A stretch of 20,309 nucleotides of DNA, from the NCBI GenBank assembly GCA_023425865.1, contig JAFABV010000083.1, positions 1-20,309 on the forward strand, written 5' to 3'. The position numbers were made by a program, and so were the translations under genes. Positions 1 to 7,392 of the stretch are shown one piece after another. Every line of letters begins with the position of its first letter. Within the stretch, counting starts at the first letter, position 1. Under the pieces are notes generated by a model, which did no database searches, had not been told where the DNA came from, and was given only the letters and a program-made list of their open reading frames with translations. This DNA comes from Bacteroidota bacterium (lineage in GTDB: Bacteria > Bacteroidota > Bacteroidia > Bacteroidales > Bacteroidaceae).

Positions 1-1129
1 GGTCAATGATGACCGCGTTCTCTTCATAGTCCCATGACAAACTTCGCGCATTGAGGTTGGCAGAGCCCACGGTGCAGAATTTGCCGTCTACCATGATGAT
101 CTTGGTATGATGGAACCCGGGCTCAAACATCCAGATGGTGCATCCTTTCTTCATCAGTTTGTGGGCATTATAGAAACCGCAGTCGGGCGTGAGGGGAATA
201 TCGCTTTTTACCGATAGCATGATTTCTACTTTCACGCCGCGCTGAGCGGCTTTCTTCAACTCTTTCTTGATGGTTCGGTTCAGCGTGAAATACGGATTGA
301 TAATTTTGATGCTGTCTTGGGCAAAGCGGATGGCATTGGTATAAAACTCGCGGATAATCTTGTTGGTGGTGCGCGGCTCCCGGTTGATGATTCCCACCAT
401 CTTCTGTCCGGCCGTAGCCGTCGTGTCGGGTTTGAGTTCGGTGAAGTAACGGTCATCGCCCAGACCACGGTAGTACTGCGGTCCGTGTACATTCTGTCCG
501 GTCACCTTGTTCCATGTGCGCAGGAAGATGGCCTGTAGCGTGTTGACCTCCGTGCCCTGAATGCGGCAGTGCATGTCGTGCCATTCGCCCACTTTCTCTG
601 TGCCTTTGATGTAATAGTCTGCCACGTTCATGCCCCCCGTGTAGCCTATCTTGCCATCGATGACCACAATCTTACGGTGGTCGCGCGACCACACATGGTT
701 GATCCAGGGGAAGCGCAGCGGGTCGAACTCATAAATCTCGATGCCTTTTGCCCTGATGGCCTTGATGTGCCTTTTTTTTAAGGGTCGGTTGTTGCTGGTA
801 TTGCCAAAGGCATCGTACAGGGCACGCACCTCCACGCCCTCTGCCGCCTTCACTGCCAGCAGGTCGAAGAGCAGCGACGCGATGGAGTCGTTGCGGAAGT
901 TGAAATATTCGAGATGCACCGACGATCGCGCTTGGCGTATGGCGGCAAAGAGGTCATCAAATTTCTCTTGTCCGCTCATGAGCAGCGTCACGCTGTTGTC
1001 GTGTGAGAAGCTGATGCCACAGTCGCGCAGCCGGTTCACGATGAGCGAGTCGCTTGTCTGTGCGCCAGTGGCAAGGAAGGGAAATAGGGTGAGAACAAAT
1101 AAGAAGAGTTGTCGAGCGATACTGTTCAT
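1..1129 (-). CDS. Exported phospholipase D / cardiolipin-synthase-like protein (3' end beyond window)
   Basis: The minus strand is open from an ATG at 1129 to the left edge: 376 codons plus one base, with no stop. Two HKD phosphodiesterase motifs (HxKx4D) are visible. The first is HRKIVVID at residues 151-158, followed by GYTGGMN. The second is HTKIIMVD at 341-348, followed by GSANLN. Two HKD half-domains in one chain are the hallmark of the PLD superfamily, including cardiolipin synthases that join phosphatidylglycerol units. The N-terminus (MNSIARQLFLFVLTLFPFLA) looks like a Sec signal peptide with cleavage near residues 20-23, not the paired membrane helices of classical Cls, so a periplasmic or membrane-associated enzyme is likely. 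The start lies 2 nt after the kdsD stop, implying co-transcription. An A8 run sits near codons 117-119 but the frame is intact through it. Substrate is not provable: phospholipid transfer and nuclease activity are both possible. Confidence 0.88.
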   Translation of the reverse strand, partial: MNSIARQLFLFVLTLFPFLATGAQTSDSLIVNRLRDCGISFSHDNSVTLLMSGQEKFDDLFAAIRQARSSVHLEYFNFRNDSIASLLFDLLAVKAAEGVEVRALYDAFGNTSNNRPLKKRHIKAIRAKGIEIYEFDPLRFPWINHVWSRDHRKIVVIDGKIGYTGGMNVADYYIKGTEKVGEWHDMHCRIQGTEVNTLQAIFLRTWNKVTGQNVHGPQYYRGLGDDRYFTELKPDTTATAGQKMVGIINREPRTTNKIIREFYTNAIRFAQDSIKIINPYFTLNRTIKKELKKAAQRGVKVEIMLSVKSDIPLTPDCGFYNAHKLMKKGCTIWMFEPGFHHTKIIMVDGKFCTVGSANLNARSLSWDYEENAVIID

Positions 1130-1131
1130 TG

Positions 1132-2124
1132 TTATCCATTTAGCAGCGTGGTGGCATAGCTGTCGACGATACCCACGAGGTGGCGGTCGTCGTCGCACAC
1201 CAGCACCGAGTGAATCTTGTGTCGGTGCATGATACGCTGAATGTCGGAGATTTTTGTGTTGGGTGTTACGATTTTGGGGTGTTGTGTCATGATGTCGGCC
1301 ACGGTGCGGTTGAAGAACTGCGCCTGCCAGCGTTCCATGGCGCGGCGTATGTCGCCGTCGGTGATGAGTCCGGCCACGCGTCCCTCATCGTCGAGTGAGA
1401 CGCCCAGTCCGAGTTTGCCTTTCGACACATGTATGATGGCCTCGCCAAGGTTCATGTCACGCGGAATGATTGGCAGGTCGGTGGTGCGCATCACGTCTTC
1501 GGCGGTGGTGAGCAGTCGTTTGCCCAATTCGCCGCCCGGGTGGAACTGCGCGAAGTCGTTGGGCCTGAAGTTGCGTACCTGCATCAGCGCCACCGCCAAG
1601 GCATCGCCCATGGCGAGCGTTGCCGTGGTAGAAGAGGTGGGGGCGAGGTTCAGCGGACAGGCTTCGGTCTGCACCCATACCTTGATGTGTACGGCAGAAT
1701 ATTTGGCGAGCAAAGACTCTGGATTTCGGCTCATGCCGATGATGGGCACGTTCATGTGCAGCAGGATGGGCACAAAGCGGAGCAGCTCGTCGGTCTGTCC
1801 TGAGTTGCTGATGGCCAGCACCACATCGTCGGGGGTCATCACGCCGAGGTCGCCGTGGTAGGCGTCGAGGGGGTTGATGAAGAAGGCCGGTGTGCCGGTA
1901 GAGGCGAGGGTGGCGGCAATCTTCGCGCCGATGTTGCCGCTTTTGCCCACGCCCGTGACAATGACCTTGCCGCGGCAGTGGTACATCATGTCAACGGCAC
2001 GGGTGAAGTTTTCGTCGAGCTGGGGGATGAGGTCGAGCACGGCCTGAGCTTCATCGCGCAGGCAGCGTTCGGCATATTGGAGGGAGAGCGCCAAGCGCTC
2101 ATTGGGGGTAGAGGGTGTGTGCAT
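1132..2124 (-). CDS. kdsD: Arabinose-5-phosphate isomerase (KdsD/KpsF/GutQ family)
   Basis: Cytosolic aldose-ketose isomerase converting ribulose-5-phosphate to arabinose-5-phosphate, the first committed step to KDO of lipopolysaccharide. The 330-residue product has the family layout. An SIS sugar-isomerase domain spans about residues 45-180, with VTGVGKSG at 57-63, SNSGQTDE at 107-113 and SSTTATLAMGDALA near 164-177. The signature FHPGGELGKRL is at 194-204. Two CBS domains follow (about 210-265 and 275-328), carrying GLITDGDIRR and HSVLVCDDD. The frame is open upstream to 2355, but those extra 77 residues are low-complexity and overlap the end of kdsA. The ATG at 2124 gives the normal family length (about 330) and begins where homology should begin. 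It lies 169 nt downstream of kdsA, which makes the next metabolite in the pathway. KpsF and GutQ paralogues share this architecture, so the symbol is assigned by context. Confidence 0.93.
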   Translation of the reverse strand: MHTPSTPNERLALSLQYAERCLRDEAQAVLDLIPQLDENFTRAVDMMYHCRGKVIVTGVGKSGNIGAKIAATLASTGTPAFFINPLDAYHGDLGVMTPDDVVLAISNSGQTDELLRFVPILLHMNVPIIGMSRNPESLLAKYSAVHIKVWVQTEACPLNLAPTSSTTATLAMGDALAVALMQVRNFRPNDFAQFHPGGELGKRLLTTAEDVMRTTDLPIIPRDMNLGEAIIHVSKGKLGLGVSLDDEGRVAGLITDGDIRRAMERWQAQFFNRTVADIMTQHPKIVTPNTKISDIQRIMHRHKIHSVLVCDDDRHLVGIVDSYATTLLNG

Positions 2125-2195
2125 AGATGGTGGTGTTTGTAAAGGGGATGAGGGGGATGGGGACGGCCACCCACAGGACCTGGACAGGAGCAAGC

Positions 2196-2243
2196 CAGCG
2201 CCAAGCCAGAGACAGGAGAGCGCCTGAACAGCGCCAAGCCAGA
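2196..2243. repeat. 15-bp direct repeat in the kdsA-kdsD spacer
   Basis: The 169-nt spacer between kdsA and kdsD is purine-rich and low in complexity on the plus strand. The 15-mer CAGCGCCAAGCCAGA occurs exactly at 2196-2210 and 2229-2243. Partial copies (AAGCCAG) occur at 2192-2198 and 2247-2253. It lies between two co-oriented genes of one pathway, so it would be transcribed. No function can be assigned from sequence. Confidence 0.7.
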
Positions 2244-2293
2244 ACGAAGCCAGAGCCGTGGGCAGGCCAGGGCTGAGGCGGGCCGGGCCGGCG

Positions 2294-3061
2294 CTATGCC
2301 AGCAGGCGGGCGATGAGCGGGGAGAGATGAGCCAGTGCCAGCATGTTGGCGGCATCAGAGAGGCCGCGGTCGGGGTCGGGGTGTACCTCTAAGAAGTAGC
2401 CTGTGGCGCCGAAGGCCTTGGCGGCCATTGCCATGGAAGGCACGAACTTGCGGTCGCCCACCGTTTTGCCATCGCCGGCTGAGGGGCGTTGCACGCTGTG
2501 GGTGCAGTCCATGATGACCGTGGGCACGATGTCGAGCATGTCGGCAATGTTACGGAAGTCGACCACCAGGTTGTTGTAGCCAAAGCTGTTGCCGCGCTCG
2601 GTGAGCCACACGTCGCCGGCCCCGCTCTCGCGGGCCTTCTGCACAGGGTACACCATGTCGCGCCCCGAGAGAAACTGGGCTTTCTTGATATTGACGATGC
2701 GGCCGGTCTTGGCGGCTGCCACCAGCAGGTCGGTCTGGCGACAGAGGAAAGCCGGTATCTGTATGACGTCGCACACCTGCCCCACGGGTTGCGCCTGCCA
2801 TGCCTCATGGATGTCGGTGGTGACACGCAGGCCATAGGTGCTTTTGATCTCGGCCAGCATCTCCAGGCCCTTGTCGATGCCGGGTCCGCGAAAGGCGTGC
2901 AGCGATGTGCGGTTGGCCTTGTCGAATGACGCCTTGAATATGAAATCCACGCCAAGCGTGTGGTTGATGTTCACCAACTCTCGTGCCACGGTGTGCAGCA
3001 GTTCTGCCGACTCGATGACGCACGGGCCGGCAATGAGTACGGGTTGTTTATGATTTTCCAT
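2294..3061 (-). CDS. kdsA: 2-dehydro-3-deoxyphosphooctonate aldolase (KDO-8-phosphate synthase)
   Basis: Cytosolic enzyme condensing arabinose-5-phosphate with phosphoenolpyruvate to KDO-8-phosphate for the lipopolysaccharide inner core. The 255-residue chain is a single TIM-barrel domain of the DAHP/KDO8P synthase family, a little shorter than the roughly 280 residues of enterobacterial forms. Visible motifs are AGPCVIES at 11-18, KASFDKANR at 43-51, RGPG at 58-61, AFLCRQTDLL at 104-113, FGYNNLVVD at 160-168 and EVHPDP at 225-230. Cys14, with His188, Glu225 and Asp236, matches the metal-binding set of the metal-dependent class (Aquifex type); the E. coli metal-independent enzyme has Asn at the Cys position. 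Class assignment is by alignment from memory. The ATG at 3061 overlaps the mscS stop by 14 nt, so translation is probably coupled. kdsD follows downstream. Confidence 0.96.
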   Translation of the reverse strand: MENHKQPVLIAGPCVIESAELLHTVARELVNINHTLGVDFIFKASFDKANRTSLHAFRGPGIDKGLEMLAEIKSTYGLRVTTDIHEAWQAQPVGQVCDVIQIPAFLCRQTDLLVAAAKTGRIVNIKKAQFLSGRDMVYPVQKARESGAGDVWLTERGNSFGYNNLVVDFRNIADMLDIVPTVIMDCTHSVQRPSAGDGKTVGDRKFVPSMAMAAKAFGATGYFLEVHPDPDRGLSDAANMLALAHLSPLIARLLA

Positions 3062-5558
3062 TGTTGTGATCGTTAAAAGCCTCTTCTTCAGAGCTGTAGA
3101 ATTTCACTTGTCGTGTAGTGTCGCTCACGATGTGCAGGTCGTGCTGCGAGTAAGGTATCTCGATGTGATGTTCGTTGAGCACATTGTAGATGGCCTCAAG
3201 AATTTCGCTCTTGGCATAGCTCATCCGTCGGGAGTCTACCCAGACAAACACCTTGAAATTGATGGAGTTGTCGCCCAGTCCGTCGAAGACGGTATTCAGG
3301 TATCTGATATAGTCTTTGCGCTCGATGGCTGTGATGGCGTCAGCGATGAGTTGTTTCACCTCGGGTACCTTGGTGCCGTAAGCCACTCCCACCGGGATAG
3401 ACGCCAGCTCATTGCCGTGGTTCTTGGTGAGGTTCTTGTAGTTGAGCGTGAAGAGCTGCGAGTTTTGATAAGCGATGACCGACCCGTCGCCTGCCTCGAT
3501 CATGGTCGAGGTATAGGAGATGTTGCGCACCGTGCCCCTTGTGCCGTCGATGGCGATGAAGTCGCCCACGCGGATGCGCCCGGCCATGAGAGAGATGCCA
3601 TAGTAGATGTTCTCGATGATATCCTTCATGGCAAAACCGATACCCGTCGACAGACCGGCGGAGATGGCCACGAGCCAAGTGTTGTTGATGTTGAAGATAT
3701 TCATCGATATGAGCACCCACGTGCCCCAGACGATGACCTGAAGCACATTTTTCCACATCGACGCGCGGCTGACCACATTCTGCTGGTCGGCCTTGCGGTT
3801 GTCGCGTTCGGCCGCCTCCTGCTCGCTCAGTGTAAACTGGTGATAGAGCAAGGCCACCGACGTTTGGTTGAGGTAGGCAAAGAAGAAGTAGAGAATGACC
3901 ACCTGCACGGCGGCGAAGAGGCTGAAAGTGAAGTTCTTGGAGTCTACCAGCCTTACCGTGAAATAGTGTATGGAGGTGTCGCTCAGGTTGAATACGTCGG
4001 CCGCCCAATAGATGGAGAAGATCACCGACATGGCTCCCAGGGTGGGCAGCACCATGCTGTATACCAAGCGGAAGAGCCACGTCTGGGTGATGGGCGTCTT
4101 CGTGTCGAAATACCGGCGTGCGGGGTTGTTGCCATACCTGCGCAGCATCGACGAGATGCATGTGATGGTGAGGATACATGCCATCTGCATGGTCCACCAG
4201 ATGAGCATTTCCACGGCGAGGAGCGTATAACCCACCATCGAGGCGATGACGCTGGTGACGAAGATGGCCAACGACACGTAGGTGTAGAGTTTGTCGCTGC
4301 GCGGCACGTGTTTGTTGTGTCTGGCAATGGCCTGCCACTGCCACAGGGCGCATACTAACAGGATGGGCGGGAAAATCAGGTTGACCAGGTCACTGGGAAT
4401 GAGGATGATACGGAAGGTGATCACAATGAGGCAGATGGCCATGATGGGGGCGTAGATGCGAAAGCCTCTCATGATCTGCACGCCATCGAGGCGAATGAGC
4501 AACGACAGCAGGATGACACCAATCAACCAGGCATATTCCACCAACAGGCCGCTGGCCATGATGATGAAGTTTTGTTGCCACAGCATTCGCACCACACCTA
4601 AAATGATGGCAAAGGTCAACACCGAGGTCATCATGATGATGTACACCCGCTTGGCCTCAAACGACTCCTTGGCATCAATGCCCTCGCGTTTCTTGGAAAT
4701 CCAGGCAAAGAAGGCGTCGAGCCGATGGTGATGGGTCAGCCAAGTGAACAGAAAGCCGATGAAAAACCAGTTGAGCACCGTGGCAATGGCACCCCCCACA
4801 AAGAGCACGATGAAAAGGCCTAAGATCACGCGGCTGTCCCAGTCGGAGTTAGCGTGCTTCAACGGACGGTATTTCTCCCTGACCGTCTTAGACGTTTCGT
4901 TGAACTGTCGGGGCAGACTGGTGAGAATGCTCAGATAGTCTTCGCCGCCATTGCCGAAAATGGTATGTTGTATGCCGGCATAGCGCTTGTTGGCATAGTC
5001 GTTAAGGCTTTTGAGCTGGTTTTCCGCATAGTCGTACATTTTGACATACTGCTCCATTTGCGTGCGGTTTTCGTTGAGCGTACGCCTGATATTCACCGCC
5101 AAGGTAAGACATACGTTGCGGTCGATCTGTGCCTTGGGCGAGAGGGAGGCTACATACATGTTGCCCAGGTCGGTGATGAGACTGTCGTAGCGGTTTACCT
5201 CTATGTTGGCCTCGTCGATATAAGTCTTGAACGGACCCGCGTCTGCCTTAAACTTACGATACTGCTCGGTGGCCTCATGACAGGCGTAGGTAAGGTCGAA
5301 GATGTTGCCGCTGCGCTGTGAATAGAGCATCAGCGCATTTTGCTGGCTCTGGTTGAGCACCGACATGACATGCGCCCTGACGGTGGCCTGTTGCTCCTTC
5401 ATGAAGCCCGACTGCATCTCCAAGTCGGTGTACGAGTTGGTGAGCTCTTGCCTGAGTATGGCCAAGGTGCGAGTGATGTCGCGCTCCTTGAGCACGGCAT
5501 GGGCCTGCGAGGCCACCATGATGAGCATCATGGCAAAGAGCATGATTTTCTTACCCAT
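3048..5558 (-). CDS. Large mechanosensitive ion channel, MscS family
   Basis: Inner-membrane channel that would open on membrane tension to release solutes during osmotic downshock. The 836-residue product begins with a likely signal peptide (MGKKIMLFAMMLIMVASQAHA). A mostly helical periplasmic region of about 220 residues comes next, then roughly ten or eleven hydrophobic segments from about residue 243. The MscS core is near the C-terminus. A glycine/alanine-rich pore helix (AISAGLSTGIGFAMKDIIEN) lies around 630-650, followed by the beta domain with RVGDFIAIDGTRGTVRNI. The cytoplasmic alpha/beta part ends in HHIEIPYSQHDLHI, a variant of the family's IPYPQ motif. The frame is open to an ATG at 5609, but the ATG at 5558 starts the signal peptide and a -7 promoter box lies between the two, so 5558 is preferred. 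It overlaps kdsA by 14 nt and appears to be the first gene of the minus-strand operon. Which MscS subfamily it belongs to is uncertain. Confidence 0.93.
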   Translation of the reverse strand: MGKKIMLFAMMLIMVASQAHAVLKERDITRTLAILRQELTNSYTDLEMQSGFMKEQQATVRAHVMSVLNQSQQNALMLYSQRSGNIFDLTYACHEATEQYRKFKADAGPFKTYIDEANIEVNRYDSLITDLGNMYVASLSPKAQIDRNVCLTLAVNIRRTLNENRTQMEQYVKMYDYAENQLKSLNDYANKRYAGIQHTIFGNGGEDYLSILTSLPRQFNETSKTVREKYRPLKHANSDWDSRVILGLFIVLFVGGAIATVLNWFFIGFLFTWLTHHHRLDAFFAWISKKREGIDAKESFEAKRVYIIMMTSVLTFAIILGVVRMLWQQNFIIMASGLLVEYAWLIGVILLSLLIRLDGVQIMRGFRIYAPIMAICLIVITFRIILIPSDLVNLIFPPILLVCALWQWQAIARHNKHVPRSDKLYTYVSLAIFVTSVIASMVGYTLLAVEMLIWWTMQMACILTITCISSMLRRYGNNPARRYFDTKTPITQTWLFRLVYSMVLPTLGAMSVIFSIYWAADVFNLSDTSIHYFTVRLVDSKNFTFSLFAAVQVVILYFFFAYLNQTSVALLYHQFTLSEQEAAERDNRKADQQNVVSRASMWKNVLQVIVWGTWVLISMNIFNINNTWLVAISAGLSTGIGFAMKDIIENIYYGISLMAGRIRVGDFIAIDGTRGTVRNISYTSTMIEAGDGSVIAYQNSQLFTLNYKNLTKNHGNELASIPVGVAYGTKVPEVKQLIADAITAIERKDYIRYLNTVFDGLGDNSINFKVFVWVDSRRMSYAKSEILEAIYNVLNEHHIEIPYSQHDLHIVSDTTRQVKFYSSEEEAFNDHNNGKS

Positions 5559-5578
5559 AAGAATTTCGTATTTACTTG

Positions 5579-5586
5579 CAAAGGTA
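5579..5586 (-). promoter_or_regulatory. Bacteroidota-type -7 box for mscS-kdsA-kdsD-PLD operon
   Basis: The minus strand reads TACCTTTG, an exact match to the Bacteroidota housekeeping -7 consensus TAnnTTTG, and lies 20 nt upstream of the chosen ATG at 5558. Initiation would fall around 5572, giving a very short leader. No convincing -33 element is visible. The match supports the 5558 start, because the upstream ATG at 5609 would lie before the transcription start. Confidence 0.6.
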
Positions 5587-5730
5587 TAAAAAACTTTGCT
5601 GTATGGCATACTGATTTGCCTTTTTTCTTCGCCTCCAGCGCAGCGCGTCCTCCTGTGGGTTGCCTGTCATCCTCTGCGGGACGTGGGCGAGGATAGATGC
5701 GCGGGTTCGGGCTCAATGAGAAGCCCCACG

Positions 5731-5822
5731 CCATCGGATGATTCTATATAGAATGATATGCTGGTTTTATATAGAATTATAAAATGGTTTTATATAGAAC
5801 CATCGGATGGTTTTATATAGAA
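5731..5822. repeat. Four-copy 23-bp tandem repeat with palindromic TATATA core
   Basis: Four units fill 92 bp exactly: 5731-5753, 5754-5776, 5777-5799 and 5800-5822. All end in TATATAGAA, and units 2-4 share GGTTTTATATAGAA. Units 1 and 4 both begin CCATCGGATG. In unit 1 the core is a perfect 12-bp palindrome (TTCTATATAGAA, 5742-5753); in the others one base breaks the symmetry. CTATCGGG after 5822 looks like the start of a decayed fifth unit. The 23-bp period is a little over two helical turns, so the cores face about the same side of DNA. The array lies between two divergent promoters. Units are contiguous with no spacers, so it is not a CRISPR. Confidence 0.9.
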
Positions 5823-6214
5823 CTATCGGGCTGTAGGGTGCGGAGAGTTGGGCGCAGGCATGGAGATGGGGCGACGTGCAGGGTTGTCACCGTGGCCAAG
5901 CAGGCGGCTTGGGCCAGACACCACGGGGGCTAACAAAAAAATCGCGTTGCCCATGCTGTTTGCCATCGGCGGCTCGTTTTGGGTTGCCGCCTTTCTGTCT
6001 CTGTGTCAGTCTTTAGCGATTGGGTGTGCGTGGGTGGGCCGGTGGGGTGGGATGGGAGCGGAAACGGTTGGCTTGTGGGGTGTAATCGGTTGATATTCAG
6101 TATGGATGGTGATTTGTGCTGCCGGTGCTCATGGCTTGGCGACATCTGTTTTCGTAGCTTGCTTGCGTTCTAAATTTTTATTCCTATTCGTGAGCGAGTT
6201 AAGAAAAGATTTAG
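5823..6214. other. Gene-free spacer upstream of nuo, G-rich on the plus strand
   Basis: I see no convincing gene here. The only frame of note (5848-6093, 81 codons) lacks conserved features and its composition follows the G-rich strand. The visible structure is the G-run cluster at 6022-6056. The last 40 bases before the nuo promoter turn AT-rich, as is usual near promoters in this phylum. Confidence 0.6.
6022..6056 (+). other. Potential G-quadruplex motif upstream of nuoA
   Basis: Six runs of three or more G occur within 35 nt: 6022-6024, 6032-6034, 6036-6038, 6044-6047, 6049-6051 and 6054-6056. Intervening loops are 7, 1, 5, 1 and 2 nt, which satisfies the usual G3+N1-7 rule for four stacked runs. 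It lies on the nuo non-template strand, about 160 bp upstream of the nuo -7 box. Folding and function are inference. Confidence 0.5.
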
Positions 6215-6222
6215 TACCTTTG
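6215..6222 (+). promoter_or_regulatory. Bacteroidota-type -7 box for the nuo operon
   Basis: TACCTTTG matches the TAnnTTTG consensus exactly, with the next base C. It is 40 nt upstream of the nuoA ATG, so the transcript would start around 6229 with a leader of about 34 nt that is AT-rich, typical of Bacteroidota translation initiation without a Shine-Dalgarno. No clear -33 TTTG element is seen. Confidence 0.65.
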
Positions 6223-6262
6223 CAACCGCTAAGCAAATTTTTTTATAACGTTATCATATTTT

Positions 6263-6613
6263 ATGAATTTCACTTTATTCATTACCGTTCTGCTGACGGC
6301 TATTACCTTGGTTTTGGCGGCTTTCGTCATTGCCAAGCTCATCGGCCCGCGCTCGTACAATCCGGTAAAGGGTGAGCCGTTTGAATGTGGTATTCCTACC
6401 CGCGGTAGCTCGTGGCTACCCATGAACGTGGGTTACTATCTGTTTGCCATCCTCTTCCTGATGTTCGACATCGAGACTGTGCTGCTCTATCCCTGGGCAG
6501 TCGTGGTGAAGCAGTTCGGTCCCCTTGCTTTAGTGAGCATTGGGTTCTTCTTGGTAGTATTGGTATTTGGCCTGGCCTATGCCTGGCGGAAAGGAGCGCT
6601 GGAATGGAAGTAA
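6263..6613 (+). CDS. nuoA: NADH-quinone oxidoreductase (complex I) subunit A
   Basis: Small membrane-arm subunit of complex I next to the quinone channel. The 116-residue protein has three predicted membrane helices (about 4-26, 56-76 and 88-106). It carries the family motif GEPFECGIP at 37-45, whose cysteine (Cys42) sits in the flexible loop over the quinone site. The conserved acidic segment FDIETVLLYPWA lies at 68-79, with Asp69 and Glu71. Length and motifs fit NuoA. It is the first gene of a ten-gene plus-strand operon, 40 nt after a -7 box. Its last 10 nt overlap the start of nuoB, suggesting translational coupling. Confidence 0.97.
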   Translation: MNFTLFITVLLTAITLVLAAFVIAKLIGPRSYNPVKGEPFECGIPTRGSSWLPMNVGYYLFAILFLMFDIETVLLYPWAVVVKQFGPLALVSIGFFLVVLVFGLAYAWRKGALEWK

Positions 6614-7377
6614 ACAAGAGAGCGTCTATCAAGAGCATCCCTTATGGGGAGTTCAAGGACAACGATACACTTGAGAAGATCGCGCAGGAACTCAATGAAG
6701 GCGGTACCAGCGTAGTGTTGGGCTCGCTCGACGCTGCCATCAACTGGGGGCGCTCCAATTCACCTTGGTCGCTTACCTTCGGTACCTCATGTTGCGGTAT
6801 CGAGTTCATGTCAGTGGGCTGTGCCCGTTACGACTTCTCACGCTTCGGTTTCGAGGTGACACGCAACTCACCCCGACAGGCCGACCTGATCATGTGTGCC
6901 GGCACCATCACCAACAAGATGGCGCCCGTGTTCAAGCGTCTGTACGACGAGATGGCCGAGCCCAAGTATGTGGTGGCTGTGGGCGGATGCACCATCAGTG
7001 GCGGTCCGTTCAAGAAGAGCTACAGCGTGGTGCGCGGCATCGACGAGTTGGTGCCAGTGGATGTCTACATCCCCGGCTGCCCTCCCCGTCCCGAGGCCAT
7101 CCTCTACGGTATGATGCAGCTGCAGCGCAAGATCAAGGTAGAGAAATTCTTTGGCGGTGCCAACCACAAGATGACTGCCGAGGAGCGTGAGCAGAGCATG
7201 GCGCAGGGTGGCTTGCATGGACTGAGCAATGGCGTGTTTGCCAATGCCAAGATTGGCAACAAGACCCCTATCATGGTGGCTTGTCCTCCCTCAGCCGAGG
7301 AGATGGAGCAGCTCGGTCAGGAGCTTGACAACCTCGCGCAGCAGCCGGCTCAAGAACCCACAACAGATAATCAATAA
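6604..7377 (+). CDS. nuoB: NADH-quinone oxidoreductase subunit B (N2 iron-sulfur cluster)
   Basis: Peripheral Q-module subunit carrying the terminal [4Fe-4S] cluster N2, which passes electrons to quinone. The ATG at 6604 gives 257 residues. The frame is open upstream to 6412, but that stretch lies inside nuoA and has no NuoB character. Cluster ligands are visible as tandem Cys63-Cys64 in GTSCCGIEFM, Cys129 in GGCTISGGP and Cys159 in PGCPPRPE. Conserved NSPRQADLIMCAGT is at 88-101. Compared with E. coli NuoB (about 220 residues) it has a longer, hydrophilic, Gln/Glu-rich C-terminal tail after residue 185 with no recognisable domain. It overlaps nuoA by 10 nt and nuoCD starts 15 nt downstream. 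Confidence 0.97.
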   Translation: MEVNKRASIKSIPYGEFKDNDTLEKIAQELNEGGTSVVLGSLDAAINWGRSNSPWSLTFGTSCCGIEFMSVGCARYDFSRFGFEVTRNSPRQADLIMCAGTITNKMAPVFKRLYDEMAEPKYVVAVGGCTISGGPFKKSYSVVRGIDELVPVDVYIPGCPPRPEAILYGMMQLQRKIKVEKFFGGANHKMTAEEREQSMAQGGLHGLSNGVFANAKIGNKTPIMVACPPSAEEMEQLGQELDNLAQQPAQEPTTDNQ

Positions 7378-7392
7378 GGTAAGCGAAATAAG

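Noticed and set aside
2125..2355. N-terminal extension of kdsD
   Set aside because: Low-complexity translation overlapping the end of kdsA; the ATG at 2124 gives the normal family length.
3066..4358. 430-codon plus-strand open frame antisense to the MscS-family gene
   Set aside because: Its translation is rich in His, Asp, Glu and Val with no domain, as expected from the complement of a GC-rich coding frame; the minus-strand gene has clear MscS motifs.
5731..5822. Possible CRISPR array
   Set aside because: The 23-bp units are contiguous and repeat over their whole length, with no unique spacers of 30 or more bp and no cas genes.
5848..6093. 81-codon open frame in the nuo upstream spacer
   Set aside because: Gly/Trp/Arg-rich translation follows the G-rich strand; no promoter match or conserved feature was seen, although a hydrophobic stretch is present.
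6412..6603. N-terminal extension of nuoB
   Set aside because: The frame is open but lies inside nuoA, and the encoded residues do not resemble NuoB; the ATG at 6604 gives the normal start.
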